Below are positions 7,232 to 15,082 of a stretch of DNA of 32,610 nucleotides, piece after piece; position 1 is the first letter of the stretch, and each line of letters opens with the position of its first letter. A program made the position numbers and the translations under genes. The DNA is taken from assembly GCA_027943245.1 (NCBI GenBank), contig JANDJZ010000760.1:1-32610 (forward strand). The letters run 5' to 3'. Origin of the DNA: Acanthamoeba sp. SK_2022b. Its lineage: Eukaryota; Discosea; Longamoebia; Acanthamoebidae. The notes beneath the pieces were generated by a model. That model ran no database searches. It saw only the letters and a list, made by a program, of their open reading frames with translations, and was not told the origin of the DNA.

Positions 7232-8298
7232 TGGGAGGGTTTCCGCAGCAGGGATAAGTCGCGCGCCAGCAGCAGGGCGATACCAGCAGCCATGGCTATC
7301 GGCACCAGCCAAACGCCGGGGATCGTCGGCAGAGAGCCGTTGGCCACCAGCGTGCGGCAAATGTTGCCGCTATAGAAAATCACGGTAAACAGCACCGTCA
7401 GGGGCAGCAGTGCGGCGTAGCGGCCCTGCCGCGGCTTGATGCGGCTAAAGGGGATCGCCAGCAGCACCATCAGCACGGTGGTCAGCCCGCGGCTTTCGCG
7501 CCATTGCAGTTCGGCGGCGTCACCCGGATCGGCGGAGCGCGCCAGCTCCGCCGGCGAGGCCGATTTGTGCCGGCTCTCGGCGCTGGGCACGAACGGCTTG
7601 AGCGCGATGTCGAAGTTGTCGTAGTTCTGCCCGTTGTCGTCGGTGCCCTGGCGATCCAGCACATAGGCGGTGCCGGTTTTCAGCCGCACGGCGGGGCTGG
7701 CGGGGGAGGCGTCGAGCACCTCCACCGACTGCGCACGGTACAAGTTGGTGTGATGGCCGCCGCGCACATAAATCAGGGCGTCCGTCAGATGATTGGCCGT
7801 TTTGTCGACGTGACTGGCGAGGATCATGCGGCCGTTGCCGCTGACGTTGAATTTGTCGGCCTGCAGGTGGCTCACGTCCAGCACCGACTGCGACTCTTGC
7901 TGCAGCTGATAAATATTGGCGTACGCCCAGGGCCTGCCATACAGCGACAGCAGCGTGACCGCTATCGCCAGCGGCACGGCCAGTATCAGCACCGCCTTGT
8001 ACAGCCGCAGCGGGCTGGCCCCGGCGGCCAGCATGGCGGTGATCTCCGCATCGCTGTACAGCTGGCTCAGCGCCACCGCCACCGAGACATACAGCGCGAC
8101 GGGCAAGATCATCTCCAGCGCGATCAGCGATTTATAGAAAACCACCTCGGCCACCACCCGCAGCGCCAGCGTGCCGTTGGCGGCGTCGGTCAGGTAGCGC
8201 TGGGCGGAGTAGCTGGCGAACATAAAGATCAGAAACCCGGCGATCATCATCACCAGGCGGCGGATCTCAACCGTGATATAGCGTTCAATCAAAGACAT
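7228..8298 (-). CDS. lptF: LptF-type permease paralog of the Lpt lipid-extraction ABC system
   Basis: A 356-residue partner of the LptG-like protein, again full length. It starts MSLIERYITVEIRR, the typical N-terminal amphipathic helix. Membrane helices follow at about 14-32, 53-75 and 98-122, then a periplasmic jellyroll (about 125-255), then three helices at about 268-350. The segment between helices two and three (SQLYSDAEITAMLAAGASPLRLYKAVL) is the coupling-helix region that contacts the LptB ATPase; its clear conservation suggests it still docks an LptB-type ATPase, presumably the housekeeping one encoded elsewhere. The gene lies 28 bases after the ytfJ-like stop and overlaps the LptG-like start by four bases. 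Cargo is unknown; location favours a sphingolipid. Confidence 0.82.
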   Translation of the reverse strand: MSLIERYITVEIRRLVMMIAGFLIFMFASYSAQRYLTDAANGTLALRVVAEVVFYKSLIALEMILPVALYVSVAVALSQLYSDAEITAMLAAGASPLRLYKAVLILAVPLAIAVTLLSLYGRPWAYANIYQLQQESQSVLDVSHLQADKFNVSGNGRMILASHVDKTANHLTDALIYVRGGHHTNLYRAQSVEVLDASPASPAVRLKTGTAYVLDRQGTDDNGQNYDNFDIALKPFVPSAESRHKSASPAELARSADPGDAAELQWRESRGLTTVLMVLLAIPFSRIKPRQGRYAALLPLTVLFTVIFYSGNICRTLVANGSLPTIPGVWLVPIAMAAGIALLLARDLSLLRKPSQ

Positions 8299-8326
8299 GC
8301 GTTATCGGCTCCCGGCGGCGTGCACT

Positions 8327-8893
8327 TCATGGCGTCTCCCGGTCGATCAGGGCGCGCAGCAGGGCGATCACCTGGTCAACTTCCTGCGGCGTGAGTGCGC
8401 CGTCCTTCGCCCACTGCACGCGCCCGGCCTTATCCAGCACCACGATGGTGGAGCTCTCCTCCGGCAGCCTCCAGGCTATGCGCCCCAGCCCGTCGCTGTC
8501 GACGATGAACTGCGCCCAGGGGTAATGCCGCTTGTTTTTCTCGATCTTGCCGCGCACGAAAAAGCCGGAGCCCGGTATCGCGTCGTCGGTGTTGACGATG
8601 GTGGTGGGCTGGAAGCGATCGCCCGGCAGGTTCGCGTCTTTGACGGCGTTGATCAGCAGCGAGTTCTTCTTTTTGGCGGAGGTGCGCCCGGCGATGTACT
8701 GGATCACCCGCACCTTGCCCGCCAGTTTTGCGCTGTTCCACGGCCGGTAGCTGAAATCGCCGTTGCGCAGCAGCAGCTCGCCGCGATCGGCGATGGCGAT
8801 CGGCGCCACCGGCCGGCCATGCACGAAGTTATGCGCTGACGCCGCCAGCGGTGACAGCAGCGCAAGGATCAGCAAGCGGCGTAACATCATCAT
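8327..8893 (-). CDS. ytfJ: YtfJ-family periplasmic protein (paralog)
   Basis: About 188 residues, strongly resembling E. coli YtfJ throughout: the signal peptide MMMLRRLLILALLSPLAASA with likely cleavage before HNF, then IAGRTSAK, TTIVNTDDAIPGSG, YPWAQFIVDSDG and the end VLDKAGRVQWAKDGALTP. The family has a thioredoxin-like fold and is periplasmic; its function is unknown and the old label of transcriptional regulator is not supported by the sequence. Three ATG codons stand in a row (8893, 8890, 8887) behind GCGGAA; I give the first. The gene lies 17 bases after the CHAD-like gene and 28 before the LptF-like gene, so it is firmly inside this operon. A role at the periplasmic side of lipid transfer is a guess from position. 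Confidence 0.78.
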   Translation of the reverse strand: MMMLRRLLILALLSPLAASAHNFVHGRPVAPIAIADRGELLLRNGDFSYRPWNSAKLAGKVRVIQYIAGRTSAKKKNSLLINAVKDANLPGDRFQPTTIVNTDDAIPGSGFFVRGKIEKNKRHYPWAQFIVDSDGLGRIAWRLPEESSTIVVLDKAGRVQWAKDGALTPQEVDQVIALLRALIDRETP

Positions 8894-8910
8894 GGTTCCG
8901 CGCAACGCGC

Positions 8911-9780
8911 TTATCTGCCCGCCGCGATGGCCGGCTGGGAAAACGACAGCGGAAAGCGCGCCAGCAGCAGCTCCAGGCGCTGGCGGATGTCGATATCCAG
9001 GATAGCCGGCCGGTCATAGATATCGCCGCCGGCCAGCTTGTCCGCCACCATCACGTCATGCCGGTCGCCCATCAGGCCGTTAATCGCCGCCAGGAAGCGC
9101 GAGATCTGCCGGGCTTCGCGGTTGTCGGGATCGATCGATCTCAGCGTGTCGTAAAACGACACCTGGCGGCTGACGATTTTGCGCACGTCGTGGAACTGAT
9201 GCCCGGTCAGCGCCGGGCTGGCGATCAGCGTCTGCAGCTGGCGCATCTGTTCCTGGCGGTAGGTGATAAAGCCCTGTGCGCTTTCCAGGCGGGTGTGGCG
9301 CAGCGCATAGCGCACGGACGACCACACCGGCTTGCTGAGCAGCAGCCGCAGCAGGTTGCCGTACAGCGTCAGGTTCTTCTGGTTGCCGTTGCGAAACGCG
9401 TCCTGAAAATGGCCGAGCACCACGGTGGTGGTGTGGAACAGGCGGTTGGCACGGTGGGGCGCGCCGTACAGCTGCTGGGCGAAGCGCAGGTGCTTATAGC
9501 GGGCGCGGATATATTTGTAGCGCATGCGGGTAGCCGCCGCCAACTGCGGATCTTGCAGGAAACCGTTCACCAGTTGCAGCAGCTCGCGGCGGGAAAAGCC
9601 GTCTTCCCAAAACTGCAGGCACAGCGCGTAGTTGTCCCGAATGCTCTCGGGGGAACACTGCAAATCAATCTGCTGCGGCAGGCTGATATTCGCCTCAACC
9701 AGGTCATCCTCTTCCACCGCGACAAACAGCGCCTGGGTGGTTTCGGCGGAGAACTTCTTCCAATTATCGTTAGCGGTCAT
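8911..9780 (-). CDS. Helical protein with CHAD-like features, function unknown
   Basis: A 289-residue cytosolic, all-helical, arginine- and histidine-rich protein without signal peptide or membrane helix. The middle and end resemble a CHAD (conserved histidine alpha-helical) domain: a basic helix TRMRYKYIRARYKHLRF (about 85-102), then HQFHDVRK (about 190-200), then a long helix ending in LAAINGLMGDRHDVM. CHAD domains often bind polyphosphate or other polyanions. The match is only by motif; the first conserved histidine of the family is not evident. Its start ATG overlaps the flippase stop by one base (TAATG), so the pair is translationally coupled. In this operon it could recognise a phosphorylated lipid headgroup or regulate the export proteins, but that is speculation. 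Confidence 0.55.
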   Translation of the reverse strand: MTANDNWKKFSAETTQALFVAVEEDDLVEANISLPQQIDLQCSPESIRDNYALCLQFWEDGFSRRELLQLVNGFLQDPQLAAATRMRYKYIRARYKHLRFAQQLYGAPHRANRLFHTTTVVLGHFQDAFRNGNQKNLTLYGNLLRLLLSKPVWSSVRYALRHTRLESAQGFITYRQEQMRQLQTLIASPALTGHQFHDVRKIVSRQVSFYDTLRSIDPDNREARQISRFLAAINGLMGDRHDVMVADKLAGGDIYDRPAILDIDIRQRLELLLARFPLSFSQPAIAAGR

Positions 9781-11114
9781 TAATTACTCTCTTTGGGCAC
9801 ATTCAGCCCCAACATAAAGCGATTGCGGTAGGCGCCGATCGTCGGTATCAGGGATAACAGAACGTCTAAACATTGCCCCAGTAAATAAGCGAAGGCGGCG
9901 CCCTGCACGCCGAAGGCATATGCCATCGACACCAGCAGCGCAATGTAGGCCGCCGAGGCCGTCGCCTGCGCGATCAGGAAGGCGCGCTGCTTGCCTGCCA
10001 TAAACAGTAAGGATTCCTGCGGGAAGCCCATCATGGAAACGATGATCGCGCCCAGCATGATTTGAATCAGGTCATAGGCTTCCAGGTATTGCTGCCCGAA
10101 GACGGCGGAAATGAGCGGCTTGCCCACCAGCAGCATCAACACCGCGACGGCCAGGCCAATGCCGCCGGCCAGCAGCGAGGAGCGCAGGCCCAGCAGCCAC
10201 GGGGTCTTGGTGCGCGGATCCAGGCGCATGATCTCGGGATAGAAGCTTTTCTCCAGCAGCTTGGCCGGGGTGCCCGTCGCATCGAAGAAGGTCATGGCGA
10301 TCTTGAACAGCCCGGCGGCGGCCGGCCCGAGCACCACGCCCACCAGCACGGTGGTGCAGGAGTTGCGTGCGGCCCAGATGGTATGGGCGATGTTGGTGGT
10401 CCAGACGAAGTTCCAGGCGCCCTCGATGCGGCGCGCGACGTTGAACAGCCGTGGCCTCAGCGCGCCGTGGATATCGCGGCGGCGCAGCTCGCGCGCGGTG
10501 AACCACCAAAACAGCGTGCCGCCGATCAGGTTAGAGGCGTACCAGGTGACGATAAAGCCAGGGAATCCCAGATCGAAATAATAGGAGATGACGCTGCCCA
10601 CCGCCTGCAGGAAAGGCTTGATGGCCTGCTGGATGGCGATGAGATCGAAGCGGTTGAAGGCGCGCAGCACGCCGGTCGGCGTGGACGAAGTCATCGACGG
10701 GATCAGGGTGCAGTACAGCATGGCGAGCCAGAAACTTTCGCTGTCCAGCCCCAGGGCGTGGGACAAGAACGGCAGCATGATCATGCCGCCCAGCACGGCG
10801 ATGACGCCGCTGGCGATATCCAGCCCGAAGGAGAAGGCGACGACGTCGCGGAAGCGCCCGGTGTTTTGATGCTCCAGCGCCGGGGTACCGAATTGCACCA
10901 CAAACTGCCAGGTCTGGAATTTGATGAAATCACTGACCGCTTTGGTATAGGCCTGGATCACCACCAGCACGCCGAACATTTCAGGCGACATGCCTTTACC
11001 GGCGCAGGAGAGCGCCAGCAGGCCAAGCAGTGCGCTGGCCACGCTGCCGGAGCCTAAGTAGGCGGCATTACGTAAAATGGAGCGAAACGCGCCATCGGAA
11101 AACCACCGTTTCAT
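9780..11114 (-). CDS. Polysaccharide-type flippase (MOP/Wzx-like membrane transporter)
   Basis: A 444-residue inner-membrane protein with about 12 hydrophobic segments and the overall pattern of the oligosaccharide flippase branch of the MOP superfamily (RNAAYLGSGSVASALLGLLALS at the start, GPAAAGLFKIAMTFFDATGTPAKLLEKSFYPEIMRL in the middle, and the closing helices GVQGAAFAYLLGQCLDVLLSL). Family members flip lipid-linked sugars such as undecaprenyl-linked O units from the inner to the outer leaflet. There is no glycosyltransferase, Wzy or Wzz gene nearby, which is unusual for a Wzx. In this lipid operon it may instead flip a ceramide-based or other phospholipid. It lies 72 bases after the first P-loop kinase gene and overlaps the CHAD-like gene by one base. 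Confidence 0.78.
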   Translation of the reverse strand: MKRWFSDGAFRSILRNAAYLGSGSVASALLGLLALSCAGKGMSPEMFGVLVVIQAYTKAVSDFIKFQTWQFVVQFGTPALEHQNTGRFRDVVAFSFGLDIASGVIAVLGGMIMLPFLSHALGLDSESFWLAMLYCTLIPSMTSSTPTGVLRAFNRFDLIAIQQAIKPFLQAVGSVISYYFDLGFPGFIVTWYASNLIGGTLFWWFTARELRRRDIHGALRPRLFNVARRIEGAWNFVWTTNIAHTIWAARNSCTTVLVGVVLGPAAAGLFKIAMTFFDATGTPAKLLEKSFYPEIMRLDPRTKTPWLLGLRSSLLAGGIGLAVAVLMLLVGKPLISAVFGQQYLEAYDLIQIMLGAIIVSMMGFPQESLLFMAGKQRAFLIAQATASAAYIALLVSMAYAFGVQGAAFAYLLGQCLDVLLSLIPTIGAYRNRFMLGLNVPKESN

Positions 11115-11186
11115 AACCCAAACCAGCCGTTATCGTTGTTTTGCTGCATCTTGTGTTCCGCTGTCATGCGCTTGCCCTGTATGCGT

Positions 11187-11981
11187 TTAATAAACCTGAG
11201 TTTCTTCGCCGGCGTTTTCGCCGGGTTGCCCGATGTCGCTCTGTGGGCGCTTCACGGGGGGCACCACGGCCGAAATGGCGTTGAGCGCGTTGCTCAGCAC
11301 CTCGTCGTAAGGGGCTCTGGCGTCCAGCTCGATGATGCGCGCGCCGTTGTACTGCAGGCGCACCATGGCGGAAATCTTGTCTTTCAGCTCTTCATAGCTG
11401 TGATCGGGCTTACGGGAAAACGCCGTATCGACGTCGATATCGAGGCGAATGATCAGCGCCGGCCGATAGACGGCCATGCGTTGATATAAACGGCGTTCGC
11501 GCGCCGCCAGGCGGCTCAATAGCCAGCTTTTTGCGCGCTCCACGCCGATACCGGGCCCGTCGTAGTAAAAACCAGAAATTTCCGCCTGCGGGTAGCGATC
11601 GCTGATCACCAGCACGCCGCTCTGCGCCAGCCGCCGCACCTTGCGCAGGTTGGAGGCGCGCCACAGCGAAAAGCCGTACATGATCAGCGCCGCCCACAGT
11701 GCCGGCGGCCTGTTGCTCATGCGTTGGGTTTTATCGGATTTGGCCGCCAGGCGCCGTTCCAGCCACACGCCGATGAACGGCAATTTCTTGATTTTGTCGC
11801 CGTCTTCGCCGGAGATCAGCCCTAAATAGCGCCGCTGCGTGGGGCGATGCTGCTGCAGGTTTTTCACCAGATCGGCGGTCAGCGTGGACTTGCCGGTGCC
11901 GTCGCTGCCCACCACGGCAATCAGCCCGCTAATGCAGGTGGAAGAGGAGTGCTGTTCGGCAGTGAGTTTATTTTTTTTCAT
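11187..11981 (-). CDS. Thymidylate-kinase-like P-loop protein, copy 1
   Basis: A 264-residue P-loop protein. Walker A is GSDGTGKS at 25-32; DRYPQ at 128-132 corresponds to the DR(Y/X) substrate-side motif of thymidylate kinases; RKPDHS at 190-195 is a basic lid-like loop; IRLDIDVDTA just before the lid is the Walker-B-like strand. It is not the housekeeping tmk, since the nucleotide pocket is not recognisable and three related copies sit here. A hydrophobic stretch (about 94-107, LWAALIMYGFSLW) followed by basic residues (108-118) precedes DRYPQ, as in the other two copies, and suggests membrane contact. The ATG at 11981 has only a weak ribosome binding site. The real substrate is unknown; a lipid or lipid precursor is my inference. 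The next gene is the flippase. Confidence 0.65.
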   Translation of the reverse strand: MKKNKLTAEQHSSSTCISGLIAVVGSDGTGKSTLTADLVKNLQQHRPTQRRYLGLISGEDGDKIKKLPFIGVWLERRLAAKSDKTQRMSNRPPALWAALIMYGFSLWRASNLRKVRRLAQSGVLVISDRYPQAEISGFYYDGPGIGVERAKSWLLSRLAARERRLYQRMAVYRPALIIRLDIDVDTAFSRKPDHSYEELKDKISAMVRLQYNGARIIELDARAPYDEVLSNALNAISAVVPPVKRPQSDIGQPGENAGEETQVY

Positions 11982-12011
11982 CTGTTTCGGTACGAAAAGG
12001 TTATTTGTCGG

Positions 12012-12737
12012 CTAGGCATTGGCGGCCCTCAGCGATATTTTAACGGCGCGCAGCGATTCATCGAAAATATGGCTGGCCGGTTCGCGGCCGTCTAAATCCA
12101 GTATGTTAGCGCCGTTAAACGTCAGGTGCGGGATGACAGCGATCTTTTCACGCAACGCCGCCAGCGAGTGATCGGGTTTACGTGAATAGGCCGTTTGTTC
12201 GTCAATATCCAGCCGAATTAATAATAGGGGCTGATAAGACGCCATCCATTGGTACAGGTGTTGTTCGCGCTTTCTTAGCCAGCGTACCCAGCGATTACCG
12301 CCGGCGGTTTTTGCCAGCTGCGGGCCATCGAAACGAAACCCTGCCACTTCGGCCTGCGGATAACGATCGGTAATCAGCAATGCGCCACGGCGACTTTTCT
12401 TCAGCATGCGGCGGAATTTATAAACGCGCCAATAGGAGAGTAAAAAAATCACCAGCGCCGTGGCATTATCCGGCGGTGCGGAAGGGCGATCGTGCACGCG
12501 CTGCGATTTCTTCAGCAAATAACGCCCGAAGGGCGCGCCAATAATCGGCAGTGAACTGATCCATTCGCCGATACGCCCGGAAGACTGGCCGAGATAAAGC
12601 AGTTCGGCAGGTTCTTTTGCCGATAAGGCGTTGACCAGACTGGTGGCCAAGGTAGATTTTCCCGAGCCGTCACAGCCGGTTATCGCTATTACGCGCACGG
12701 GCGAGCGATCAGATGAAGGTCTTATCTGCTGACTCAC
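12012..12737 (-). CDS. Thymidylate-kinase-like P-loop protein, copy 2
   Basis: About 241 residues, paralogous to copy 1 along its length: Walker A GCDGSGKS at 21-28, the hydrophobic stretch ALVIFLLSYW then basic KFRRMLKKSRR (about 94-117), DRYPQAE at 124-130, LIRLDIDEQTAYSRKPDHS, and an ending DLDGREPASHIFDESLRA. I prefer the GTG at 12737, which has GGA nine bases upstream; a TTG at 12776 would add 13 residues and has AAGG four bases upstream, so either is possible. The gene heads the seven-gene minus-strand operon ending in the LptG-like gene and lies 30 bases before copy 1. It is divergent from copy 3. DNA here is more AT-rich than the rest of the operon. Confidence 0.62.
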   Translation of the reverse strand: MSQQIRPSSDRSPVRVIAITGCDGSGKSTLATSLVNALSAKEPAELLYLGQSSGRIGEWISSLPIIGAPFGRYLLKKSQRVHDRPSAPPDNATALVIFLLSYWRVYKFRRMLKKSRRGALLITDRYPQAEVAGFRFDGPQLAKTAGGNRWVRWLRKREQHLYQWMASYQPLLLIRLDIDEQTAYSRKPDHSLAALREKIAVIPHLTFNGANILDLDGREPASHIFDESLRAVKISLRAANA

Positions 12738-13107
12738 AATAATTGATCCAATGCGAAAAAAACTATTGTATTCCAATACGCCTTGGGTTCAAGATATTTA
12801 TTGTGCTTTGCTACGATAAAATAATGAGATGGGTATTTTGGTTCGTTATTTGAATTGATATTCATGGCGTTCGTTCTTGTTATTTTGTGCTAATTGTTCG
12901 CACGCAGGTCAGTTTCGCTTTTTATGTTAATTTCCGGCATGGCCCGCAGCGGAAAAAGAGCAGAGGTTTTTAATTTTCGCTTAATCTTTTGTGCTGTTTG
13001 GCACTGCGCTGAGGCAATTTATTTTGCGCGGCTGCCGAGCAAGGTTAAGCGTGATTTCGCTTCAAACATGGCACGCCGTTTCTGGTGTATTGAAAGAGAG
13101 TCTTATT
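12738..13107. promoter_or_regulatory. AT-rich divergent promoter region between kinase genes
   Basis: About 370 bases separate kinase copies 2 and 3, which point away from each other, so promoters for both the export operon and copy 3 must lie here. An inverted repeat GTATT-CC-AATAC spans 12768-12779, near the alternative TTG start. No strong consensus promoter or ORF that looks genuine was found. No JUMPstart/ops element typical of polysaccharide operons is present. Confidence 0.5.
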
Positions 13108-13839
13108 ATGAGTGCAAAATTTCCGCCGTTGATTGCGGTTATTGGCAGCGACGGATCGGGTAAGTCCACCGTTTGTGAACATCTGATCGAATATGTGAAA
13201 CATTATGGCCCGGCGGTGCAGGTGCATCTGGGCAAACAGGCGGGCAACGTCGGGCGCGCGGCGGCGAAATTGCCGCTGCTCGGGCGCTCGGTGGGCAAGG
13301 CGATCGAGAGCAATACCAAAAAAGTCAAAACGAAAAAATCCCGGATTGGCCTGTTGCCGTCGGCGGTGATCATCGCGTTCGTGGGGCGGCGGCTGCTGCG
13401 TTTTCGCCGCATGCTGGCGTTTCGCCGGCAAGGGTTCATCGTGTTGACCGACCGTTTTCCGCAGGCGCAAATTCCCGGCGCTTACGACGGCACGGTATTT
13501 CCCGTCGACGTTGAAGGGAGCCGGTTTGTCCGTTGGCTGGCGGCGCGCGAGCGGGCGGCGTTCCAATGGATGGCGGGGCAAAAACCGGATCTGGTGCTCA
13601 AGCTGAATGTCAGTCTGGCGGTGGCCTGCGCGCGCAAACCCGATCACCGCAAAGCGGCGCTGGAGAAGAAGATCGCCGTCACGCCGTTATTGACGTTCGA
13701 AGGTGCCGACATCGTGGATCTTGATGCCGATCGGCCGATCGAGGAGGTGCTTTCGGCGGCGGAAAAAGCCATCGCGGAATTTATGGCGGCGCAGGGCTAT
13801 CGCTATTCGGCTGATGGGGCATCAACGGCTGCGCACTGA
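13108..13839 (+). CDS. Thymidylate-kinase-like P-loop protein, copy 3
   Basis: A 243-residue paralog of copies 1 and 2 on the opposite strand: Walker A GSDGSGKS at 13-20, a hydrophobic stretch and basic patch [15 protein letters not shown] (87-101), DRFPQAQ at 115-121, [17 protein letters not shown] as the Walker-B-like strand and lid, and a final [11 protein letters not shown]. The ATG at 13108 has GAGAG seven bases upstream; the frame is open further upstream but without a good start signal. The gene is monocistronic and convergent with the serine palmitoyltransferase gene (70 bases between stops). The three copies are clearly diverged from each other, so they are old duplicates or separately recruited relatives, perhaps acting on different substrates. 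Confidence 0.65.
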   Translation: MSAKFPPLIAVIGSDGSGKSTVCEHLIEYVKHYGPAVQVHLGKQAGNVGRAAAKLPLLGRSVGKAIESNTKKVKTKKSRIGLLPSAVIIAFVGRRLLRFRRMLAFRRQGFIVLTDRFPQAQIPGAYDGTVFPVDVEGSRFVRWLAARERAAFQWMAGQKPDLVLKLNVSLAVACARKPDHRKAALEKKIAVTPLLTFEGADIVDLDADRPIEEVLSAAEKAIAEFMAAQGYRYSADGASTAAH

Positions 13840-13860
13840 GGCGCGCAGCGATTCGGCAGG

Positions 13861-13888
13861 GCGGCGATGCCATTTTCGGCACCGCCGC
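13861..13888. terminator. Candidate bidirectional terminator hairpin
   Basis: The arms GCGGCGATGCC (13861-13871) and GGCACCGCCGC (13878-13888) pair with one G-T type mismatch around a six-base loop. The hairpin sits between the convergent stops of kinase copy 3 and the serine palmitoyltransferase gene. A T-rich stretch occurs only about 20 bases later on the plus strand, so it is not a textbook terminator. Confidence 0.35.
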
Positions 13889-13909
13889 CGCGGCCGAGAG
13901 GGAAAGGCT

Positions 13910-15082
13910 TTATTTTTTCAGCGCCGCAAAGGCGCGCACGATGGTGTCGATCTCTTCATCGCTGTGCGCGGCATTGACGCTGCAGCGCAGCAGGGTAACG
14001 CCCGCCGGCGCGGCGGGTGGCAGCACCAGATTCACATACACGCCGTGGGCGATCAGCTCACGCCAGAAACGCAGCCCTTCTTCCTTCGAGCCGATCATCA
14101 CCGGCACCACCGGGCTGATGCGCGGCCCCAGGGTATACCCCAGCTCGGCGAGGCCGTGGTACAGGCGGTGCGCATTGCTCCACAGTTTTTCCCGCAGCTC
14201 GGGATGGCGCGCGATTTTTTGCAGCGCCGTGCGCACCGACGCGATGCTGGAAGGCGACGGCGACGCGGTAAAGATATACGGCCGGCTGCTGTAGCGCAGC
14301 ACGTCCATCCCCTTGCCACCGACGGCGAAACCGCCGATCGAAGCCAGGCTTTTGCTGAAGGTGCCCAGGATGATATCCACGTCTTGCTCGACGCCCAGCG
14401 CTTCGGCCAGGCCGCGGCCGTGCTCGCCCATCACGCCGAAGGAGTGTGCTTCGTCGACCAGCAGATAGCCGCCGAGCCGCCGCTTGATGTCGACGATTTC
14501 CACCAGCGGGGCGACGTCGCCCAGCATGCTGTAGATGCCTTCCACGATAATGATCGCCTCGCGGGCCCGTTCGCCCAGGCGCACCATGCGGCGCTCCAGA
14601 TCGGCGGCGTCGTTGTGGCGGAAGCGAATAATCTCCGCGCCGCCGAGGGCGCAGGCGTCGTAAATGCTCGCGTGGCTGTCCGCGTCGATCAATACCACGG
14701 AACCCGGCCCCGCCAGGGTGCTGATGACGCCCAGGTTGGCGGTATAGCCGGTGGAGAATACGATGGCGCTGGGGCGATCGAAGAATTCCGCCAGCTCCCG
14801 TTCCAGCGTCAGGTGCGATCCGTAGCTGCCGTTCGCCATGCGCGAGCCGGTGGTGCCGGTGCCGAGTGCGGCCAGGGCCGTTTGGCCGGCGGCGATCGCC
14901 TGCGCATCGAACGTCAGACCGAGATAATTATTGGTGCCGGCGAGGACAATCTTTTGATCGCCGATGCGGCCCTGGGTGGCGGAATACACTTCGTCGATAC
15001 AGGTGCCGAACGGGTTCAGACCGGACGTTTGAAATTGTTCACGGTCATTGGCGAGCCGCGCAAACTTATCATACAGTCCCAT
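13910..15082 (-). CDS. spt: Serine palmitoyltransferase-type alpha-oxoamine synthase
   Basis: A 390-residue PLP enzyme of the alpha-oxoamine synthase family (with BioF, Kbl and HemA), the length of soluble bacterial serine palmitoyltransferases. The visible chemistry is complete: the PLP-stacking histidine H137 in IDADSHASIYD, D210-E-A-H213 contacting the pyridine ring, and the Schiff-base lysine K244 in GTFSKSLASIGGF. The wording GTFSKS..SIGGF and GTGTTGSRMANG is closest to serine palmitoyltransferase, which joins serine and an acyl thioester to make 3-ketosphinganine. The ATG at 15082 has GGAG seven bases upstream and overlaps the end of the acyl carrier gene by 14 bases, so the acyl donor is probably acyl-ACP. 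BioF or Kbl remain formal alternatives, but neither fits the neighbours (ACP, acyl-AMP ligase, reductase, ceramide synthase type acyltransferase). Confidence 0.85.
   Translation of the reverse strand: MGLYDKFARLANDREQFQTSGLNPFGTCIDEVYSATQGRIGDQKIVLAGTNNYLGLTFDAQAIAAGQTALAALGTGTTGSRMANGSYGSHLTLERELAEFFDRPSAIVFSTGYTANLGVISTLAGPGSVVLIDADSHASIYDACALGGAEIIRFRHNDAADLERRMVRLGERAREAIIIVEGIYSMLGDVAPLVEIVDIKRRLGGYLLVDEAHSFGVMGEHGRGLAEALGVEQDVDIILGTFSKSLASIGGFAVGGKGMDVLRYSSRPYIFTASPSPSSIASVRTALQKIARHPELREKLWSNAHRLYHGLAELGYTLGPRISPVVPVMIGSKEEGLRFWRELIAHGVYVNLVLPPAAPAGVTLLRCSVNAAHSDEEIDTIVRAFAALKK

Noticed and set aside
11187..13839. Housekeeping thymidylate kinase (tmk) assignment for the P-loop proteins
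   Set aside because: Three copies with a non-standard hydrophobic-basic segment lie in a lipid locus and lack the usual tmk neighbours (pabC, yceG, holB).
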